A stretch of 64,000 bases of DNA, taken from assembly GCF_029542785.1 (NCBI RefSeq), contig NC_083375.1:186001-250000 (forward strand). Direction: 5' to 3'. The notes below the pieces were generated by a model. It made no database searches. It was not told the DNA's origin and saw nothing but the letters and a program-made list of their open reading frames with translations. Shown here one piece after another: positions 59,416 through 64,000 of this stretch. Position 1 is the first letter of the stretch; each line of letters starts with the position of its first letter. The position numbers and the translations under genes were made by a program. This DNA is from Malassezia japonica. Its lineage: Eukaryota > Basidiomycota > Malasseziomycetes > Malasseziales > Malasseziaceae.

Positions 59416-60201
59416 ATGGCGGGGCCTGAGGGGGAGAACGAGGAGCGTTTCTGGTCGCTGATTCTCGATCTTTCCGCCCAGCTCACTGCCAACAGGCAAG
59501 CGAGCGATAACCTGAAGAACCAGATCAGCGACCTTCAAGGCCAGGCGGTGCATGCCAAGAGCGGCTACGCGCTACGCCGGTTTAATGTCGACCTCTCCCA
59601 GGAGGCCTTCACCACAGAGCTCGAGCGGCTCAATGTACAGTTGATGCAGGAGAATACCACGCTTGCGCACGAATCCAAGCAGCTTGGTGCACTACTGCGT
59701 GAGTGCGAAGCGACGCTCGAAACCGTCATGGGCAAGTTCCGCAGCTTTTCGCATGCCGCACAACAATATGGCCTAGACTTGTCGGCATACTACGAGTCCC
59801 GTATCGAGGGACAGACTGAACAGTTGGATGCTATCCAGCGCCAAGAATATAGCGGGCGTGACGCAGCAGTGGGTCGGCTTGGCACGCTTGTGCGTAGCGC
59901 GCTTCGTCTCGTTGACGGTGAAGATGAGGAGGCGAACGGAAGCACCGCACTCGAACGTACCACCGAGATCGAGCAGCTCCGTGCGGAGAATGAAATGCTC
60001 CGCTCCCTTCTTGGTATGGGAAACTCTCCTAAGGAAGAATCTGAAGTGCCGGTGCGCACGGCTGATCTCCCCGCGACGCGCGCCGAGGTTGCTACTGCGG
60101 AGCCTCTCACGCGTGCACCGATTGACGAAGTCGATGTAGGAGGGGCTTCAGACATTCCCCCACCCGATACGGACGAGATGACACAACTTCCTAGTACATA
60201 G
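59416..60201 (+). CDS. SIKE/FGFR1OP2-like coiled-coil protein (STRIPAK component)
   Basis: Single exon, 261 aa from ATG 59416, which has an excellent context (CCACCATGGC); an in-frame ATG at 59380 would add 12 residues. The core coiled coil LERLNVQLMQENTTLAHESK and QLGALLRECEATLETVMGKF then RSFSHAAQ matches the conserved helix of the SIKE/FGFR1OP2 family. These proteins are part of STRIPAK phosphatase-kinase complexes, which control fungal cell fusion and polarity. A second coiled coil (IEQLRAENEMLRSLLGMGNS) and an acidic disordered tail follow. Assignment rests on motif resemblance. The stop is 64 bp from the stop of the convergent low-GC gene. Confidence 0.75.
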   Translation: MAGPEGENEERFWSLILDLSAQLTANRQASDNLKNQISDLQGQAVHAKSGYALRRFNVDLSQEAFTTELERLNVQLMQENTTLAHESKQLGALLRECEATLETVMGKFRSFSHAAQQYGLDLSAYYESRIEGQTEQLDAIQRQEYSGRDAAVGRLGTLVRSALRLVDGEDEEANGSTALERTTEIEQLRAENEMLRSLLGMGNSPKEESEVPVRTADLPATRAEVATAEPLTRAPIDEVDVGGASDIPPPDTDEMTQLPST

Positions 60202-60265
60202 ATGTATTCTACGGCAAGTCTGTATTCCTACGTGCTAGGTCATGAGCCTTTCAAATGACAGCTTT

Positions 60266-62979
60266 TTACTCTACGACCACAGGTCCTTTGAGCTCGATTG
60301 TGAATCGTTTTGGCTGAGATTCCTTGGTTTCCTTGGACCCTTGATGAGTTTGAATTTTCAAAGTGAAGTCATGCGGCTCGACGCCGCGATCTCCAAACTA
60401 GAATGAGAAATCCCAGTTGGCTACGCACCGCCCTCTTCACCTTCCGTTCAATTGAGCGATGGGCTGCCTTTAGCTGTCGCCGGAGTCCAATCATGACTGG
60501 ATCTGCTATTAATGCACCATGACATACGACAATAGGCTGCAATATAGTTGGATCTTTGTGTTTCCCAGTTGCCCTTCCAGATGCGATAGGCGAATAGCCA
60601 GTCATCTGTAACCTGGAGAGTTTGAATCAGTCGGTAGGTTTCATATGGAGATTCAAACGGGCCCTTTTCCAGTCTAGAGTCATGAGTCCAACGAAACCCA
60701 CATACACTTTATTGATATCGGCTTCTGTCACGTCAAGTTCCTCAGCAAGATCAGATATGGACATGTTCATAATGATCTGCTTCGAACGAACGACGTCGAC
60801 AAACCCTGTAGAGAGAGACTGGGCTCGAATCCAATCCACTTCCCTCTCCAGCTGGTCTCGATCTTCTTTTTGTTTTCCTTGGGACTTCTTGCTGGGACCT
60901 GAATCATTGTCGGATTCTACCAAGACTCCTGTAAACTTGAGAGACAGAACCTTGGCAATAGGTTTAAGGTTTTCGGTCAATTTCCACTCCCAAACCAAGT
61001 CCTGGAAATGGGGAGTCCTTCGGTTCTGTTCCCCGTGCGCATATTTGGCACGTAACCCTTTGATAATATTAGGGCCTTGATAGACGAGCATTTCATTCAG
61101 TGTTTGAGTCACTCTAGCTTTGGTTATCCGAGAAACGCACGTTTTGATCCTGGATCACAATAACCTTTGAACACCAAGAACTTCTCTAGTAATTCCCAGT
61201 AGCAGTGCCCAGACTTGAAGTACATTTTTTGTAGCAGCTTTACAGCATTCTCCGATTGCGTTTGGTGATCATCTGATCTACATCAGCGTGAGCTTGAAGG
61301 TACTACTTACGTTTCATTTGTCTCCTGGGCAGCCTTGAGCATAACCATAAACCTCGAAAGGATATCCATGGGGGCAGTACGAAAAGAGAGAGTACAAGTT
61401 CACAGCCCAAACTGTGCCGCAAAAAAGGAACCGATCATGAAATAAATGAGAAGGTTTCGCAATCACATCTACTCTGGAGTGGGATTGTGTCATTACCTAT
61501 AGACTCTATTCGGAAAACAGGTGTCTAAGTTGTGTGACACATCGGTTTGGGGTTTTGACGAGAGGCTCGGAGAAGATGTAGCTTCCGGCTTCGAGAAATT
61601 GTCTCCGAAGTTGATCCAAATCTGTATTGTCTTTTCAATCTTTCGGATATTCCAAACAAAGTTCCCCTTCTTCAAGGTTGGCATGGCATTCTACTGTCAG
61701 AAGTAGATCAAATACGTACTAAGTCGCATACAAAGCTGAGTATTGGCCCAGAGTTCTTCATCATGCACTCGCGAGCACCTTTTATTCTTGGATCTGGTCA
61801 TTAGGACAAGAATAACCCACCATCGTAGCTCTTTCTTCCCGAGCTGTGCTCCGCTTGATGCCACTTGTTGAGGATAAATCTGATGAGCTGGGCATCGTGA
61901 CTAAGTCGGAACACAACGATGAGATCCACCAAGCGATAAAAGTCGCCCAAATGATCAGTAAAAGCTCTGCAGGTCAGAAACACTCTTCTACTCCGGACTC
62001 ACTGAAGAATATCCGGAACATCGCGCTCTTCGTAGCATTGCCCTAAGAGCCCAGTTTTCACTTTTACACCGCGCCGTAAAACAGCTTCACAGAAGCCTTC
62101 TAGTACCTCTCGTTCGTATACATCTTCAGACTCCGGCTGTATCATGCCAACTTGATTTTCTTGGGTTCGCTCTTTCCTTGATGGTCGACTTTGATAATCA
62201 AGGAGTAGCGGCGTCTCTAGGATAATCTGAGGTTCGGTGCTCTGAATACGATTGCAGAAAACCTTGCCCGTCCACTGGTTGGGGTCGAGTACATATGGCC
62301 CTGCCAAAGCCTCCATCTGCTTGATCATCCATGCGCTTTGTTGGTCTAATTTATTCTGAAGAAGACGGATAGCAGGCGCTTTGTTAGTGAGGTAGCTTAC
62401 GGATCATCGGCCGATCGAAGAATGCTGTTCTCTTATGCAACGCGTACATGGAATGAACGAGCGTCTTCGTATTTAGGTGGGCATTCGTGGTCTTGACGAG
62501 TGCTTTTACTTCAGACACAGTTGGCAAGGACGAAGCAGATAAGCTAAAGTAAGGCAGATTACCTACATTTCGCTCAACCTCTCGCTTTCGATTCTTGTGG
62601 CTAGATCCAGACGAAATCTGCTCGGCTTTGCATTGAGCGATTTGTTGAGCGACTCGTAAAAACTGAGCGCAATAGCTTCCACCAGTGCACTGTACATCAT
62701 GAAATGACTCTAAGAAGGATTTGGTTTGTAGCTGCAGTAGCCCAGTGACTGGTTTGCACTGCCACAAGAGATGTGCCCAGACCTATTCAATTTCTGGCCT
62801 TGATCACATCTCCTTTCGAGTCTGTTCGTCGTAGGCGTATCCGATTAGTACTCGACCTGAATTCGGCTGGATCAAATCCTTCGAAGGAAGCAGCTATCCC
62901 TTTCTATTAGGTCAACGCGAGACCAGAGCGAACCAGTCCTTCGTACGTGACGCCATCGAGACAAAGAAACGGCCGTCAT
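60266..62979 (-). CDS. Unrecognised 779-aa protein encoded by 14 exons in low-GC DNA
   Basis: A phase-consistent model on the minus strand: exons 62947-62979, 62808-62903, 62401-62782, 62003-62378, 61821-61966, 61720-61793, 61497-61690, 61381-61473, 61311-61352, 61141-61277, 60706-61117, 60528-60673, 60429-60505, 60266-60397; introns 22-43 nt. All joins keep frame and total 780 codons. Exon 8's end is the least sure: another GTACTC donor nearby also fits. Start MTAVSLSRWRHKGIAASFEG; later QAFTDHLGDFYRLVDLIVVF, NFVWNIRKIEKTIQIWINFG, a possible winged-helix-like SISDLAEELDVTEADINKVL, and an end KPKRFTIELKGPVVVE-like. Mostly helical, soluble. No family recognised, no transposase or polymerase motif. 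GC is near 45%, far below the neighbours, and intron density is much higher. Confidence 0.6.
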
Positions 62980-63191
62980 TAAATAGAAATACCTAGACAC
63001 AAAGAAGGGAAAATTGACAAGTACGCTAATGACCCTATTCAATGCCACATAATTGATCCTAGTTCGTTTGCTAGATACCCAACGCAGCGCGCCATACTCC
63101 GTCTGTTGGACGCCCCTGGGGCTTCCACCTTCGATGCCCTGGCCAACTTAGTCAGCACATGGCCCGTGGGTTCGTCTTTACCGCTTTCGTC

Positions 63192-63730
63192 ATGACCCCG
63201 GAAACCCCTACGCAGCACGAGCTCGAAGTGTTTCTCGACAAGCTCCGCTTGGCCAAGGCCAAGAGCAACTTGACGTTTGCCGACCTTGCTGAAAAGCTCG
63301 AGCGTGACGAGCTCTACGTCGCGGCCATGTACGTCACTCTACTCACACCAGCTTCTATGGCCAAGCGAAGCCCGAGAAAAAGGATCTTGACAAGATTAAC
63401 GAGGCCCTTAGCATCAATTGGACCGAGAACTATCTCGGCAAGGATTACTTCCCTACCCGTGCCGGCCTTGACAAAATCCCCCCCGAGGGTACGTAGCTAG
63501 GCTAACCCAGACCCTGTCCTGTATCGTCTGTACGAGGCTCTCATGGTGTACGGCCGCCCGATCAAGCACATTATTAACGAAAAGGTACGTTCCTTTGCTC
63601 ATGGCAGTTCGGTGATGGTATCATGAGCGCCATCGACTTCCGTGGCCACGTCGAGCGTGTAGAGGACCCCAACGGCCCTCGCGTCAAGATCACGCTGGAC
63701 GGAAAGTTCCTGCCCTACCGTCGCTGGTAA
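63192..63730 (+). CDS. Cyanate hydratase (cyanase)
   Basis: Four exons (63192-63328, 63352-63488, 63511-63584, 63608-63730) over introns of 23, 22 and 23 nt give exactly 156 aa, the size of bacterial and fungal cyanases. Cyanase converts cyanate and bicarbonate to ammonia and carbon dioxide. The N-terminal helical domain ([20 protein letters not shown]) precedes the catalytic domain: [19 protein letters not shown] supplies the Arg and Glu and DGIMSAIDF the Ser of the active site; the end [10 protein letters not shown] is canonical. An in-frame ATG at 63159 would add 11 residues; 63192 gives the usual start. Divergent from the low-GC gene. Confidence 0.95.
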
Positions 63731-63841
63731 ATAGCTAAGCATCTGCTACAGCTTCCAACTCCCTCTCCCGCACCGACGGAAGGCGTGCACGGATGCACTT
63801 TACCGAGGCGTCCCAGCCCATATTTCGTGTGGAGGCAGCTC

Positions 63842-63847
63842 CACGTG
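63842..63847. other. CACGTG in a 3' flank
   Basis: This copy lies between two convergent stop codons rather than in a promoter and shows that the hexamer also occurs by chance. Confidence 0.3.
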
Positions 63848-63868
63848 GGAAATATCTGTACATTGGGT

Positions 63869-64000
63869 CTATACACCTTCGCGTTTGACGAGCTCCCACT
63901 CGACGCGTAGCAGTACCCATGCGCTTCTGCGTACGAGTTCTAGCGCCTCGAGCATGAGCAGACCACGCTGCCACTCCACCAAATATTGCAGGTGGGAGCT
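63869..64000 (-). CDS. EXS-domain membrane protein, C-terminal fragment (ERD1/SYG1 family)
   Basis: Partial: the gene enters from the right edge and ends at a TAG (63869-63871 on the + strand). The visible 43 codons encode HLQYLVEWQRGLLMLEALEL then VRRSAWVLLRVEWELVKREG, which matches the end of the EXS domain (pattern LE..RR..W...R.E.E). EXS proteins include Erd1, a Golgi protein for phosphate recycling and glycosyltransferase retention, and the Syg1/XPR1 phosphate exporters. Ending only a few residues after the motif is more like Erd1. The assignment rests on a short fragment. Confidence 0.6.
   Translation of the reverse strand, partial: SSHLQYLVEWQRGLLMLEALELVRRSAWVLLRVEWELVKREGV

Noticed and set aside
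1..64000. CRISPR arrays, insertion sequences, rRNA operons
   Set aside because: The window shows spliced eukaryotic genes throughout. No direct-repeat/spacer pattern, terminal inverted repeats with a transposase frame, or rRNA-like sequence was seen.

Overview
The window is nuclear DNA of a very compact, GC-rich fungal genome. The best fit is a basidiomycete yeast of the Malassezia type. That is an inference from three things: (i) dozens of tiny spliceosomal introns, mostly 22-24 nt, with the pattern GTACGT...CTNAC..CAG; (ii) intergenic gaps that are often under 70 bp; (iii) one short island of about 17% GC at 55141-55560 in otherwise 55-65% GC DNA, which looks like the AT-rich centromere core described for Malassezia. 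I could not run a similarity search, so the species is left open. All gene names come from reading motifs in conceptual translations, and exon joins were worked out by hand and checked for phase.

Layout. 1-15 kb: end of a coiled-coil protein, gamma-glutamyltransferase, mitochondrial rhomboid protease, CCT-eta chaperonin subunit, an RCC1-repeat protein, a very large charged coiled-coil protein, a PPS1-like dual-specificity phosphatase and mitochondrial uL3. 15-30 kb: CPSF2/CFT2, an F-box protein, a CTI6-like PHD protein and an ASH1-like H3K36 methyltransferase (both broken by one base in a homopolymer), and the 2000-codon U3 processome protein UTP10. 30-46 kb: an XPG-like nuclease, an F-box/LRR protein, a Nudix hydrolase, two small unknowns, ribosomal protein eL8, an MSC1/Ish1 protein, RAD50, a DHHC palmitoyltransferase, AOS1, a GPI-type wall protein and the Pol I factor RRN7/TAF1B. 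47-55 kb: an MLP1/TPR nucleoporin, an SCP2 sterol-carrier protein with a PTS1, GET1 and DUG3.

55.1-55.6 kb is the AT-rich core, flanked by DUG3 (transcribed away to the left) and indoleamine 2,3-dioxygenase (to the right). Then come a HOOK-family dynein adaptor, a SIKE/FGFR1OP2-like STRIPAK protein, an unrecognised 14-exon gene of distinctly lower GC (60266-62979), cyanase, and the 3' end of an EXS-domain membrane protein.

Genes are mostly housekeeping and are not arranged in pathways, but two are linked by function: gamma-glutamyltransferase and DUG3 represent the two alternative fungal routes of glutathione breakdown. Most neighbours are divergent or convergent with almost no spacer; several pairs share or abut start or stop codons. 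The hexamer CACGTG recurs in these small promoters. No rRNA, tRNA, CRISPR array, insertion sequence or recognisable transposon was found.
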